Source: Nonomuraea wenchangensis (GTDB taxonomy: Bacteria; Actinomycetota; Actinomycetes; Streptosporangiales; Streptosporangiaceae). From it: 64,000 nucleotides of DNA. Below, in pieces: positions 1 through 9,908 of the stretch (positions are counted from its first letter, which is position 1; every line of letters starts with the position of its first letter). Below the pieces are notes generated by a model. It was given only the letters and a program-made list of their open reading frames with translations, made no database searches and was not told the origin of the DNA. The stretch lies in assembly GCF_900111685.1 (NCBI RefSeq), contig NZ_FOHX01000001.1, positions 372,001-436,000 on the forward strand, read 5' to 3'. Position numbers and translations under genes: made by a program.

Positions 1-94
1 GGCCGTAGCCGGTCTCGGTGCCGGCCTCACCCTGGCTCAGGCGGACGGCCTGGCCGTCCACGATGTCCACGGCGGGCAGCAGTACGAGCGACAT
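1..94 (-). CDS. priA: PriA/HisA isomerase, N-terminal fragment
   Basis: Only the first 31 codons lie in the window; the gene runs off the left edge. The translation begins [19 protein letters not shown] and continues to GTETGYG, the N-terminal strand and catalytic Asp of the (beta-alpha)8 barrel of HisA. In actinobacteria the single enzyme usually does both the HisA and TrpF isomerisations and is called PriA. That dual role is inferred from the lineage, since the discriminating residues are outside the window. It is the last visible gene of the minus-strand his operon, with its ATG 4 bases after the stop of the preceding membrane protein gene. Confidence 0.88.
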   Translation of the reverse strand, partial: MSLVLLPAVDIVDGQAVRLSQGEAGTETGYG

Positions 95-98
95 TTCT

Positions 99-428
99 TC
101 AGGTCCTCCGGTCGAAGGCGAGGGTCACGACAACGGGTATGAGCAGCAGGGACAGGACGAGCACCGCGAAACTGACCGCCGGCGAGCCCCACATCAGCCA
201 GGCCAGCGCCTGGACCAGCAGGAAGGCCGCCCCCACCACGACGTTCTGGACGCGGTGGCGGCGGGCGATCAGCCCGCCCTGGCGGCGGACGCGCACCGGG
301 CGCGGCACGAGCCGGGCGAGGAGGGCCCGCCGCCGGGCGCCACGGGCCTGGCGCTCCTCGTTGACGCGCATGGCGCGGGCCCGCTCGGCCTCACGTTCGG
401 CCCGCCGGCGCGCCCGCTCCTTGCTCAC
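99..428 (-). CDS. Small membrane protein between hisH and priA
   Basis: A 109-residue protein with a GTG start preceded by a GGGAG-like ribosome site. The N-terminal 45 residues are extremely basic and helical (Arg/Ala/Glu repeats such as [15 protein letters not shown]). They are followed by two hydrophobic segments (about residues 62-80 and 85-103) joined by a short turn, then a charged C-terminus. I recognise no family with a known role. The 27-base gap from hisH and 4-base gap to priA show it is co-transcribed with the histidine genes. The basic tail is probably cytosolic. A role in histidine synthesis is not implied by anything beyond position. Confidence 0.75.
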   Translation of the reverse strand: MSKERARRRAEREAERARAMRVNEERQARGARRRALLARLVPRPVRVRRQGGLIARRHRVQNVVVGAAFLLVQALAWLMWGSPAVSFAVLVLSLLLIPVVVTLAFDRRT

Positions 429-455
429 CGCTCTCCCGCCCTGGTCGTGTCGTGC

Positions 456-1091
456 TCAGTCGAGGGTCTTGAGCCAGTTGCCCAGCAGCACGGCGCCGGC
501 GTCGCCGGACTTCTCCGGGTGGAACTGGGTGGCCATGAGCGGGCCGTTCTCCACGGCGGCGACGAACGGCACGCCGTGCTCGGCCCAGGTGACGACCGGC
601 TCGGCGAACCCCTCGCCGGCGTGCAGCTCCCACTCGCGCACGCCGTAGGAGTGCACGAAGTAGAAACGGGTCGCGGCGTCGAGCCCGGCGAACAGCACGC
701 TCCCCGCGGGCGCCTTGACGGTGTTCCAGCCCATGTGGGGCAGCACGGGGGCATCCAGCCGCTCGACCGTGCCGGGCCACTCGCCGCAGCCCTGGGTCTC
801 CACGCCGTGCTCGACGCCGCGGGCGAACAGGATCTGCATGCCGACGCAGATGCCCAGCACCGGCCGGCCGCCGGCCAGCCGCCGCCCGACGATCTGCTCG
901 CCGCGCACCGAACGCAGCCCGGCCATGCACGCGGCGAACGCGCCCACGCCGGGCACGACCAGCCCCTCGGCCTCGACCGCCGTGTCGAAGTCGGCGGTCA
1001 CGGTCACCTCGGCGCCGGCCCTGGCGAGGGCCCGCTCGGCCGAGCGCAGGTTGCCCGAGCCGTAGTCGAGGACGACGACGTTCTTCTTCAC
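456..1091 (-). CDS. hisH: Imidazole glycerol phosphate synthase, glutaminase subunit
   Basis: HisH hydrolyses glutamine and passes ammonia to HisF, which makes imidazole glycerol phosphate and AICAR in histidine synthesis. The protein has the class I amidotransferase fold: [14 protein letters not shown] near the N-terminus, the nucleophile in GICVGMQ (Cys about residue 82), and the His-Glu pair in FHPEKSG (about 191/193). Three GTG codons stand in a row at the start. I chose the third (1091-1089) because it forms a GTGA overlap with the upstream stop, as at the other junctions of this operon. Starts at 1094 or 1097 would add one or two Val. hisF itself is not in the window. Confidence 0.93.
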   Translation of the reverse strand: MKKNVVVLDYGSGNLRSAERALARAGAEVTVTADFDTAVEAEGLVVPGVGAFAACMAGLRSVRGEQIVGRRLAGGRPVLGICVGMQILFARGVEHGVETQGCGEWPGTVERLDAPVLPHMGWNTVKAPAGSVLFAGLDAATRFYFVHSYGVREWELHAGEGFAEPVVTWAEHGVPFVAAVENGPLMATQFHPEKSGDAGAVLLGNWLKTLD

Positions 1092-1239
1092 CACCACAAC
1101 ACCCCCGCCGTGACCGCCATGACCGCGCCCACGGCGCAGACCGCGGCACCGATCTTGAGACCTTGCTTGAACAGGGAGAATACGCCGCCGGCGAGGAACA
1201 GTCCGACGAAGACCAGCACGACGGCGATGGCGTTGCCCG

Positions 1240-1243
<4 letters not shown>
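1088..1243 (-). CDS. 51-residue two-segment membrane protein inside his operon
   Basis: A short gene that is easily missed: GTG at 1243-1241 overlaps the hisB stop as GTGA, and its own TGA (1090-1088) overlaps the hisH start as GTGA. The 51 residues begin [20 protein letters not shown] and end in TAGVLWW. There are two hydrophobic segments (about 4-24 and 31-50) separated by the polar linker KQGLK. Translational coupling on both sides and high third-position GC argue that it is translated. No known domain is evident. It is probably an inner-membrane microprotein whose presence between hisB and hisH is structural to the operon; its function is unknown. Confidence 0.7.
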
Positions 1244-4246
<3,003 letters not shown>

Positions 4247-4624
4247 CCCCACAGTCTACGGAGTCCGGGCCCCGAATCTCGTTCTGTCCACACTGCGGGA
4301 CACGGCGGCGGGGCGGGGCGTACGACGGCCGCGGGGCGGCATTCGCCTATACCGCTCCGCGGCCGTCGCCGCCCCGGACCGGGCCTGCCGGGGCGTTCCG
4401 CCGTGGCCGCCACGGGGGCGCGGCCACGACTCCGGAGGAAGTTCGGGTTGTGCAGTGCCCCGGGCAACGCGCTTCTAACGCCCGGGCACCGAACTACTTT
4501 GTGCTGTTAAAGCTAGCCCTAAGTTATCTTTGCCGCTAGGGACACCCGTTCCGGGCGAGTCAGGAAACATGACGGTCGCTTTTCTATTACATGTCCATTA
4601 TGTCCAGTCACATACCCTTGCCGC
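4247..4624. promoter_or_regulatory. Divergent intergenic region upstream of hisD and a 70-aa gene
   Basis: About 378 bases without a credible gene. It should hold the his operon promoter (minus) and the promoter of the small plus-strand gene. TAGACT at 4254-4259 (minus strand) could be a -10 element about 8 bases before the hisD GTG. No convincing -35 is visible. The right third (from about 4490) is distinctly AT-richer than the window. It contains a direct repeat ATGTCCA at 4591-4597 and 4600-4606 (9-bp period), just upstream of the 70-aa gene, which could be a regulator site. No terminator or leader structure was recognised. Confidence 0.4.
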
Positions 4625-4837
4625 ATGGGACAGTGGCGCGGGCCGGACGGCATCCTGGTGGAGGCGATCATCCTTGACGACCGCCCCCTCCTCCGCGTCA
4701 CCCACAACATCGGCGGCCGGACGTACCTGCGCGGCTACTGCCACAACGTCACCGAGCTGCACCGCCACGGCGTCGACCTGGCCGAACTCGTCGAGGACCG
4801 GCCGCTTGACCATCCGGAGACCCCCGGCCGGCCTTGA
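4625..4837 (+). CDS. Hypothetical 70-residue protein
   Basis: The translation starts MGQWRGPDGILVEAIILDDR and reads as a compact beta-rich small domain (LLRVTH, YLRGYCHNV) followed by a short helix (DLAELVED). Third positions are GC-rich, and the sequence does not look like a shadow of a gene on the other strand. I do not recognise the family. The ATG has no clear ribosome site, so translation may be leaderless or weak. It sits between the his promoter region and a DNA ligase gene that begins 30 bases downstream, so the two may be co-transcribed. Direct repeats ATGTCCA lie about 20 bases upstream. Confidence 0.6.
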   Translation: MGQWRGPDGILVEAIILDDRPLLRVTHNIGGRTYLRGYCHNVTELHRHGVDLAELVEDRPLDHPETPGRP

Positions 4838-4867
4838 CGATCAAGCGAACGGGGTAATGCACGCACC

Positions 4868-5872
4868 ATGGTGCGGCTGCCGGCCTACGCGCCGATGCTC
4901 GCCCAGCTCGGCACCCTGACCTCCGTCCAGGGCGAGGACTGGGCCGTGGAGATGAAATGGGACGGCGTGCGCGCCCTCGCCTACGTGGAGGGCGGCGCCG
5001 TCCGCCTGATGTCGCGCAACGGCAAGGACATCACCCCCGCCTACCCCGAGCTCCAGCTCATGGCCGGCGCCACGGACCGCCGCGCCGCCGTGATCGACGG
5101 CGAGATCGTCGCCTTCGACGAGGCAGGCCGCCCCAGCTTCGGCGCGCTCCAGCCGCGCATGCACCAGCGCAACCCGGTCGCCGTCGCCGAGCTGGCCAGG
5201 GCCGTGCCGGTGACGTTCATGGCCTTCGACATCCTGCACCTGGACGAGACGCCCACCGTCGGCCTGCCCTACAGCGAGCGGCGGCGGCTGCTCGAAAGCG
5301 TGCTCACGCCGGGGTTCCGGTGGCAGGTGCCCGTCTCGTTCCCCGACCACGCCGAGCGCGCGCTCGACTCCTCCCGCCGGCTCGGGCTCGAAGGGGTGGT
5401 GTGCAAGCGGCTGAACTCGCCGTACCGGCCGGGCCGGCGCAGCACGGAATGGACCAAGATCAAGAACGTCAGCGCCGTCGAGGTCGTCATCGGCGGCTGG
5501 CGGCCCGGCGGCGGCCGGCGCTCCGGCACGATCGGCTCGCTGCTGCTCGGCGCGTACGACGAACACGGCCTGCTGCGCTACGTCGGCCACGTCGGCACCG
5601 GCTTCACCCAGGCCATGCTCGCCGACCTGCACCAGCGGCTGGCCCCACTGGAGCGGCCCGACCCGCCGTTCGCCGAACCGGTGCCGCGCGAGCACGCCCG
5701 CGACGCCCGCTGGACCGAGCCCGTCCTGGTCGGCGAGGTCCAGTACGCCGAGGTCACCGGCGACGGGCTGCTGCGCCACCCGTCCTGGCGCGGCCTGCGC
5801 CCCGACCGCTCCCCCGCCGAAGCGGTCACCTCCGAGCTCCTGCCGCGCCCCGGCGACGCCGCCACCGGCTGA
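4868..5872 (+). CDS. ATP-dependent DNA ligase (LigD ligase-domain type)
   Basis: A nucleotidyltransferase of 334 residues that would seal DNA nicks through a lysine-AMP intermediate. The catalytic lysine is K30 in EMKWDGVRA (KxDGxR). Motifs III (FMAFDILHLD), IV (GLEGVVCKR) and V (WTKIKN) follow in order. A C-terminal OB-fold region comes next, with GTIGSLLLGAYD and RYVGHVGTGF, typical of stand-alone LigD ligase domains used with Ku in actinobacterial end joining. No Ku, polymerase or nuclease domain is nearby, so its partner is unknown. The ATG lies in the middle of a 14-bp perfect palindrome (4862-4875) and no Shine-Dalgarno is visible. A GTG 3 bases on is out of register. Confidence 0.9.
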   Translation: MVRLPAYAPMLAQLGTLTSVQGEDWAVEMKWDGVRALAYVEGGAVRLMSRNGKDITPAYPELQLMAGATDRRAAVIDGEIVAFDEAGRPSFGALQPRMHQRNPVAVAELARAVPVTFMAFDILHLDETPTVGLPYSERRRLLESVLTPGFRWQVPVSFPDHAERALDSSRRLGLEGVVCKRLNSPYRPGRRSTEWTKIKNVSAVEVVIGGWRPGGGRRSGTIGSLLLGAYDEHGLLRYVGHVGTGFTQAMLADLHQRLAPLERPDPPFAEPVPREHARDARWTEPVLVGEVQYAEVTGDGLLRHPSWRGLRPDRSPAEAVTSELLPRPGDAATG

Positions 5873-5990
5873 CCCGGCCGGCCGGGGCCGGACCGATCAC
5901 GACACGGCCCCCATGACTACGGTTCGTCCTATTCTCGTGACTTAAAGTGACCGAGAGGATCTGCTCCGCACCGACGCGCAGGGGGACACC

Positions 5991-7460
5991 GTGGCGAGAA
6001 CGCTGGTCACCACACTGGTCACGGCACTGGCCGCGCTGGGCGGCCTCGCGATCCAGCCGTCGCCCGCCACCACCGGCTCCGCGGGAAGCGGCGCCGCCGT
6101 CGCGCAGGTGCGGGCCCGCGCGGAGGCGTCCCCCCTCATGCGCCCCGGCCAGGCCGTCCGCTACTGGACGCCCGCCAGGCAGGCCGAGGCCGGCGCCACC
6201 CCCCTGCCCGCCACCCGGCCGCCCCTCGTCCCCGCCTCCGCCAGCCGCCTGCTCAGCGTGCCCGACGGCAAGCGCATCACCCCCGGCGGCGACGCCAACG
6301 GCTACGCCCGCGTCCGCCGCCCGTACACCGGGGCCGCGCGCAGCCGCGTCACCGGCCGGCTGTTCTTCGTCAACTCCGGCGGGCAGGGCGACTCCTGCAG
6401 CGCGAGCGTCGTCCGCTCGGCGTCCGGGCTGCTCGTCGCGACCGCCGCCCACTGCGTCTACAGCGTCCCCGAAGGGGCCGAGCGCGGGAGGTGGCACAGC
6501 CACTTCGCCTTCGTCCCCGCCTACGACGGGCGCGCCACCGACGAGCGGCAGCGCGAACCGTACGGACGCTGGGGCGGGCGCCGCGCCTGGAAACCCGGCG
6601 CCTACACCGGCCTGGCCGGCGGCGACTGGAACTCCGTCTACGACTTCGCCCTCATCGAGGTAGGGCGGCGCGAGCGCACCCTCCAGGACGCCGTCGGCGG
6701 TGCCCTGACCCCCCTGCGCAGCCAGGGCGGGTGGCACACCGTCATCGCCACCGGCTACCCCGGCGTCCTCGGCAGGAAGCCCTACGACGGCAGGGACCAG
6801 CTCTGGTGCCTGGCCCGCACCCAGCCCGCCCGCGCCCTCACCGCCGTCAACGCCGCCACCGTCCCTGCCGCCGTCCCCGCCGCCGGCCCGGCCGGGAAGC
6901 TGGAGACGTACAACTGCCACCTGTCCAAGGGCCACAGCGGCGGCCCCTTCGTGGTCAAGGGCACCCGCGACCTCGTCGGCGTGCTGTCGGCCGGCACCGA
7001 GGACGGCGAGGCCGACGGCTACTCCGTCGCCAACGCGCTCAACGTCGAGAGCTACGGCGTCATCGTCGGGGAGGCCGACCCGCGCGGCGTGTACGACGCC
7101 CTGTCCATCACCGCCACCGGCCCCACCGGCCCCGTCCGCCGCGGCCGGACCGCCACCGTCACCGCCACCGTCACCATGCGCGGCCTCCTGGCCGCCGCCC
7201 AGGTGCCGGTCACCTTCCGCGTCCCCGACGGCGCCGCGTTCACCGCCCTCAGCGGCGCCGACTGCGCCCGCACCGCCCGGCAGGCCGCCTGCGCGATCGA
7301 CACCGTACGGCCGGGCCACCCGGTCCGCCTCACCGCCCGCGTACGCCTCACCGCCGACGCGCCGCGGCAGGTGCCGGTCACCGCGCACGTCGCCGCCACC
7401 CGCCTCGACCCGTCGCGGCGCGACAACACCGCGGTGGCCCGCCTCCCGGTCCAGGGCTGA
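5991..7460 (+). CDS. Secreted trypsin-like serine protease with C-terminal beta domain
   Basis: The 489-residue product begins with a signal peptide (MARTLVTTLVTALAALGG, cleavage near an Ala-rich stretch) and a pro-like region to about residue 120. The chymotrypsin-fold core follows: His154 in ATAAHC, Asp218 in VYDFALIEV and the nucleophile Ser316 in GHSGGPF, with paired cysteines. From about residue 375 comes a DUF11-like beta-sandwich (RRGRTATVTATVTM...NTAVARLPVQG) common in wall or extracellular proteins. The GTG at 5991 has a GGGGG ribosome site. Substrate unknown; export is predicted. It converges on the MFS gene with only 6 bases between the stop codons. Confidence 0.9.
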   Translation: MARTLVTTLVTALAALGGLAIQPSPATTGSAGSGAAVAQVRARAEASPLMRPGQAVRYWTPARQAEAGATPLPATRPPLVPASASRLLSVPDGKRITPGGDANGYARVRRPYTGAARSRVTGRLFFVNSGGQGDSCSASVVRSASGLLVATAAHCVYSVPEGAERGRWHSHFAFVPAYDGRATDERQREPYGRWGGRRAWKPGAYTGLAGGDWNSVYDFALIEVGRRERTLQDAVGGALTPLRSQGGWHTVIATGYPGVLGRKPYDGRDQLWCLARTQPARALTAVNAATVPAAVPAAGPAGKLETYNCHLSKGHSGGPFVVKGTRDLVGVLSAGTEDGEADGYSVANALNVESYGVIVGEADPRGVYDALSITATGPTGPVRRGRTATVTATVTMRGLLAAAQVPVTFRVPDGAAFTALSGADCARTARQAACAIDTVRPGHPVRLTARVRLTADAPRQVPVTAHVAATRLDPSRRDNTAVARLPVQG

Positions 7461-7469
7461 GGCGCCTCA
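7458..7469. repeat. Perfect palindrome joining two convergent stop codons
   Basis: TGAGGCGCCTCA is a perfect 12-bp palindrome. Its left TGA ends the protease and its right TCA is the stop of the MFS gene on the other strand. It is too short to be a good terminator by itself. Confidence 0.6.
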
Positions 7470-8582
7470 CGCGCCGGCCGGCTCCTCCAGCGTGCGCGCC
7501 AGCAGCCACGCCAGGACCGGGAAGACGACCAGGCAGGCCAGCGCCACCCGCAGCGAGGACGCCTCCGCGACCGCGCCCACCAGCGGGCTGGTCAGCCCGC
7601 CCACGCTCACCGCGAGCCCCAGCGTCACGCCGCCCGCCGTGCCCACCCGGTTCGGCAGGAGATCCTGGCCCAGCGTCACGTGCAGGGAGAACGGGACGTA
7701 CAAGGCGATCGAGGAGGCGGCCACGAAGACGTACGCGGCCGGCCCCGGCGCGAGCACCACGCCCGCGACCGCCGGGACCGCCGCCGCGTACGCCAGCCGC
7801 ATCGTCCGCACCCGCCCCCATCGGCCCGCCAGCCGCCCGCCCAGCACCGTCCCGGCCGCACCGCCCGCGAACAGCACGAACAGCGCCACGGCCCCCGCCG
7901 CCCCGCCGCCCACGTACAAGGCGACGAACGTGCTCAGGCCCACGTACACGACCGACCGGAACACGATCACCAGCGTCAGCCGCGTGAACGAGCGCCAGTC
8001 GTCCCGCCGCCGCACCAGCCCGGCCCCTTCCCGCCGCGTCCCGCCCCCGCCGTCGCCGCCGCCCGTCAGCGCCAGCACCGCGGGCAACGTCACCAGCGCC
8101 CCCGCCACCGCCGGCACCGCCAGCAGCGGCGACGCCCCCAGCCCCCACCCCGCCAGCAACGGGGTCACCAGCACCGGAGCCGCCGCGAACCCCAGCGTCC
8201 CGCCCAGCGAGAACCAGCTCATCCGCACGTGACTGCCCGCGCTCGCGATCCGCGCCAGCCGCGCCGACTCCGGATGGTAGGCCGCCACCCCCAGCCCGGA
8301 CAGCGCCACCGCCAGGCAGGTCAGGGCGTACGAGCCGGCCACCCCGCCCACCGCCACCCCCGCCCCGGCCGCCACCATGCTCAACGGGATCAGCCACGGC
8401 ATCCGCCACCGGTCCGTCAGCAGCCCGAACAGCGGCTGCACGACCGACGACAACAACGTCGCGGCCAGCACCACCCCCGAGACCGCGACGTAGCCGTACC
8501 CGCGCTCGGCCACCAGGAAGGGCACCAGGGCGGGCACCGCGCCCTGGTAGAGATCGACGGCCGCGTGCCCGGCGGCCAGCAT
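7467..8582 (-). CDS. MFS exporter, fosmidomycin-resistance-like
   Basis: A 371-residue major facilitator with about 11-12 hydrophobic segments. The start region MLAAGHAAVDLYQGAVPALV and the loop after the second segment (PLFGLLTDRWRMP) resemble the Fsr/fosmidomycin-resistance branch of drug exporters. A second half repeat has GGRLAGRWGRVRTM at the equivalent loop. I favour the ATG at 8582; an in-frame GTG at 8597 abuts a GGAGG and is also possible. It is divergently arranged with an AraC-type regulator gene 70 bases away, which probably controls it. The exported compound cannot be read from sequence. Confidence 0.85.
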   Translation of the reverse strand: MLAAGHAAVDLYQGAVPALVPFLVAERGYGYVAVSGVVLAATLLSSVVQPLFGLLTDRWRMPWLIPLSMVAAGAGVAVGGVAGSYALTCLAVALSGLGVAAYHPESARLARIASAGSHVRMSWFSLGGTLGFAAAPVLVTPLLAGWGLGASPLLAVPAVAGALVTLPAVLALTGGGDGGGGTRREGAGLVRRRDDWRSFTRLTLVIVFRSVVYVGLSTFVALYVGGGAAGAVALFVLFAGGAAGTVLGGRLAGRWGRVRTMRLAYAAAVPAVAGVVLAPGPAAYVFVAASSIALYVPFSLHVTLGQDLLPNRVGTAGGVTLGLAVSVGGLTSPLVGAVAEASSLRVALACLVVFPVLAWLLARTLEEPAGA

Positions 8583-8652
8583 GGGGACCCTGTTCACACC
8601 TCCGATCGTGGCCCCCGCCGCCGGTGGCCTGCTTCCGATAAAGTGCCAACTC

Positions 8653-9393
8653 ATGTCGGAGATCCGCCACCTCGCCGAGGCGCCGACCGGTCGGCGCCCG
8701 CTCGCGCCCGGCGGCGGCATCGACGCCCACCGCCACGACACCCACCAGATCGTGTACGCCTGCCGCGGCGTCCTGTCCGTCACCACCGGCGCCGGGGTCT
8801 GGGTGGCGCCCGCCAGCCGCGCGATCTGGGTGCCCGCCGGCACCGTCCACGAGCACCGGGCGCACGGCCACACCGAGCTGCGCCTGATCGGCCTCACCGG
8901 CAACCCGCTCGCCCTCGACCGCCCCGCCGTCCTCGCCGTGGACCCCCTGCTCCGCGAGCTGATCATCGCCTACACCGGCGAGCCAGGCGACCTCGGGAGC
9001 GGCGAGCGCGGGCGGCTGCTGGGGGTGCTGCTCGACCGGTTGCGGCGGGCGCCCGAGCAGGCGTTCCATCTGCCCGCCCCCACCGACCCCCGTCTCGCCG
9101 CCGTCTGCGCCGCGCTGGAGCGGGACCCCGCCGACCGCAGGACGCTGGGCGAGCTGGCCGCCGGGGCGGGCGCGAGCGAGCGCACGCTGGCCCGGCTGTT
9201 CAGGAACGAGCTCGGCATGAGCTTCCCGCAGTGGCGCACCCAGCTCCGCCTGCACCACGCGCTCCTGCTCCTGGCCGACGGCCTGCCGGTGACCGCGGTG
9301 GCGCACCGCTGCGGGTGGGCGTCGGCGAGCGCGTTCATCGACGTGTTCCGGCGGGCCCTGGGGTACACCCCCGGCCGCGTCTTTACATTGTAG
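8653..9393 (+). CDS. AraC-family transcriptional regulator
   Basis: A 246-residue regulator with an N-terminal cupin sensor (HRHDTHQIVYACRGVLSV, VPAGTVHEH) and a C-terminal pair of helix-turn-helix motifs (LGELAAGAGASERTLARLF and VTAVAHRCGWASASAFIDVF) ending in the family signature RALGYTPGRV. I chose the ATG at 8653; the longer frame from 8581 would run into the MFS start region. The divergent arrangement with the MFS exporter suggests control of that gene and perhaps of itself by a small ligand, unidentified. Its stop codon lies within a perfect inverted repeat. Confidence 0.88.
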   Translation: MSEIRHLAEAPTGRRPLAPGGGIDAHRHDTHQIVYACRGVLSVTTGAGVWVAPASRAIWVPAGTVHEHRAHGHTELRLIGLTGNPLALDRPAVLAVDPLLRELIIAYTGEPGDLGSGERGRLLGVLLDRLRRAPEQAFHLPAPTDPRLAAVCAALERDPADRRTLGELAAGAGASERTLARLFRNELGMSFPQWRTQLRLHHALLLLADGLPVTAVAHRCGWASASAFIDVFRRALGYTPGRVFTL

Positions 9394-9405
9394 ATTCGCT
9401 ACAAT
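9387..9405. promoter_or_regulatory. Inverted repeat between araC-type gene and ybaK-type gene
   Basis: ATTGTAG (9387-9393), five-base spacer, then CTACAAT (9399-9405): perfect 7-bp arms. The left arm contains the regulator's TAG stop and the right arm ends 8 bases before the GTG of the next gene. AT-rich in a very GC-rich setting, it looks more like an operator or a promoter element (TACAAT resembles a -10) than a terminator. Confidence 0.5.
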
Positions 9406-9413
9406 CACTTTCT

Positions 9414-9908
9414 GTGAGCAAAGCGAAAGGCAAAGGCGGCACGCCGGCGACGATGGCCCTCACCAAGGCCAAGGCCGACTTCACGCTCCACCCGTACGAC
9501 CACGACCCCTCCGCCCAGGCCTACGGCGAGGAGGCCGCCGACGCGCTCGGCATCCCGTACGAGCGCATCTTCAAGACCCTCGTCGCCGAGACCGAGAGCG
9601 GCCTCGCGGTGGCCGTGGTGCCGGTGGCCGGCAAGCTCGACCTCAAGGCGCTCGCCCACGCGCTGGGCGGCAAGCGGGCCGCCATGGCCGACGCGGCCAG
9701 GGTCGAGCGGGTGACCGGCTACGTCGTCGGCGGCATCAGCCCGCTCGGCCAGCGCAAGCAGCTCCCGACCGTGGTCGACTCCTCCGCGCTCGACTTCCCG
9801 ACGATCTACTTCTCGGCGGGCAGACGCGGCCTCCAGATCGAGACCGCGCCCGACAACCTCATCACGCTCACCCGCGCCGTCACAGCTCCCATCGGTAAGG
9901 CCGGCTGA
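9414..9908 (+). CDS. ybaK: YbaK/EbsC-type aminoacyl-tRNA deacylase
   Basis: The 164-residue protein matches the YbaK fold that removes cysteine mischarged on tRNA(Pro). It has FTLHPYDHDPSAQAYGEEAA near the N-terminus, ALGIPYERIFKTLVA with the conserved lysine, GKLDLKALAHALGGKRAAMA, and the GGISPLGQRKQLPTVVD loop. It acts as a cytosolic trans-editing factor. The GTG at 9414 was chosen because it follows the conserved basic N-terminus and no other start lies nearer. Its stop abuts the stop of the convergent PBP gene, the pair forming TGATCA (9906-9911). Confidence 0.93.
   Translation: MSKAKGKGGTPATMALTKAKADFTLHPYDHDPSAQAYGEEAADALGIPYERIFKTLVAETESGLAVAVVPVAGKLDLKALAHALGGKRAAMADAARVERVTGYVVGGISPLGQRKQLPTVVDSSALDFPTIYFSAGRRGLQIETAPDNLITLTRAVTAPIGKAG

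Noticed and set aside
5826-7388. A 520-codon minus-strand frame
   Set aside because: Antisense to the secreted protease, whose catalytic triad is intact.
7680-9413. N-terminal extension of the ybaK-type frame
   Set aside because: Runs antisense to the MFS gene and out of frame with the AraC gene; true start is the GTG at 9414.
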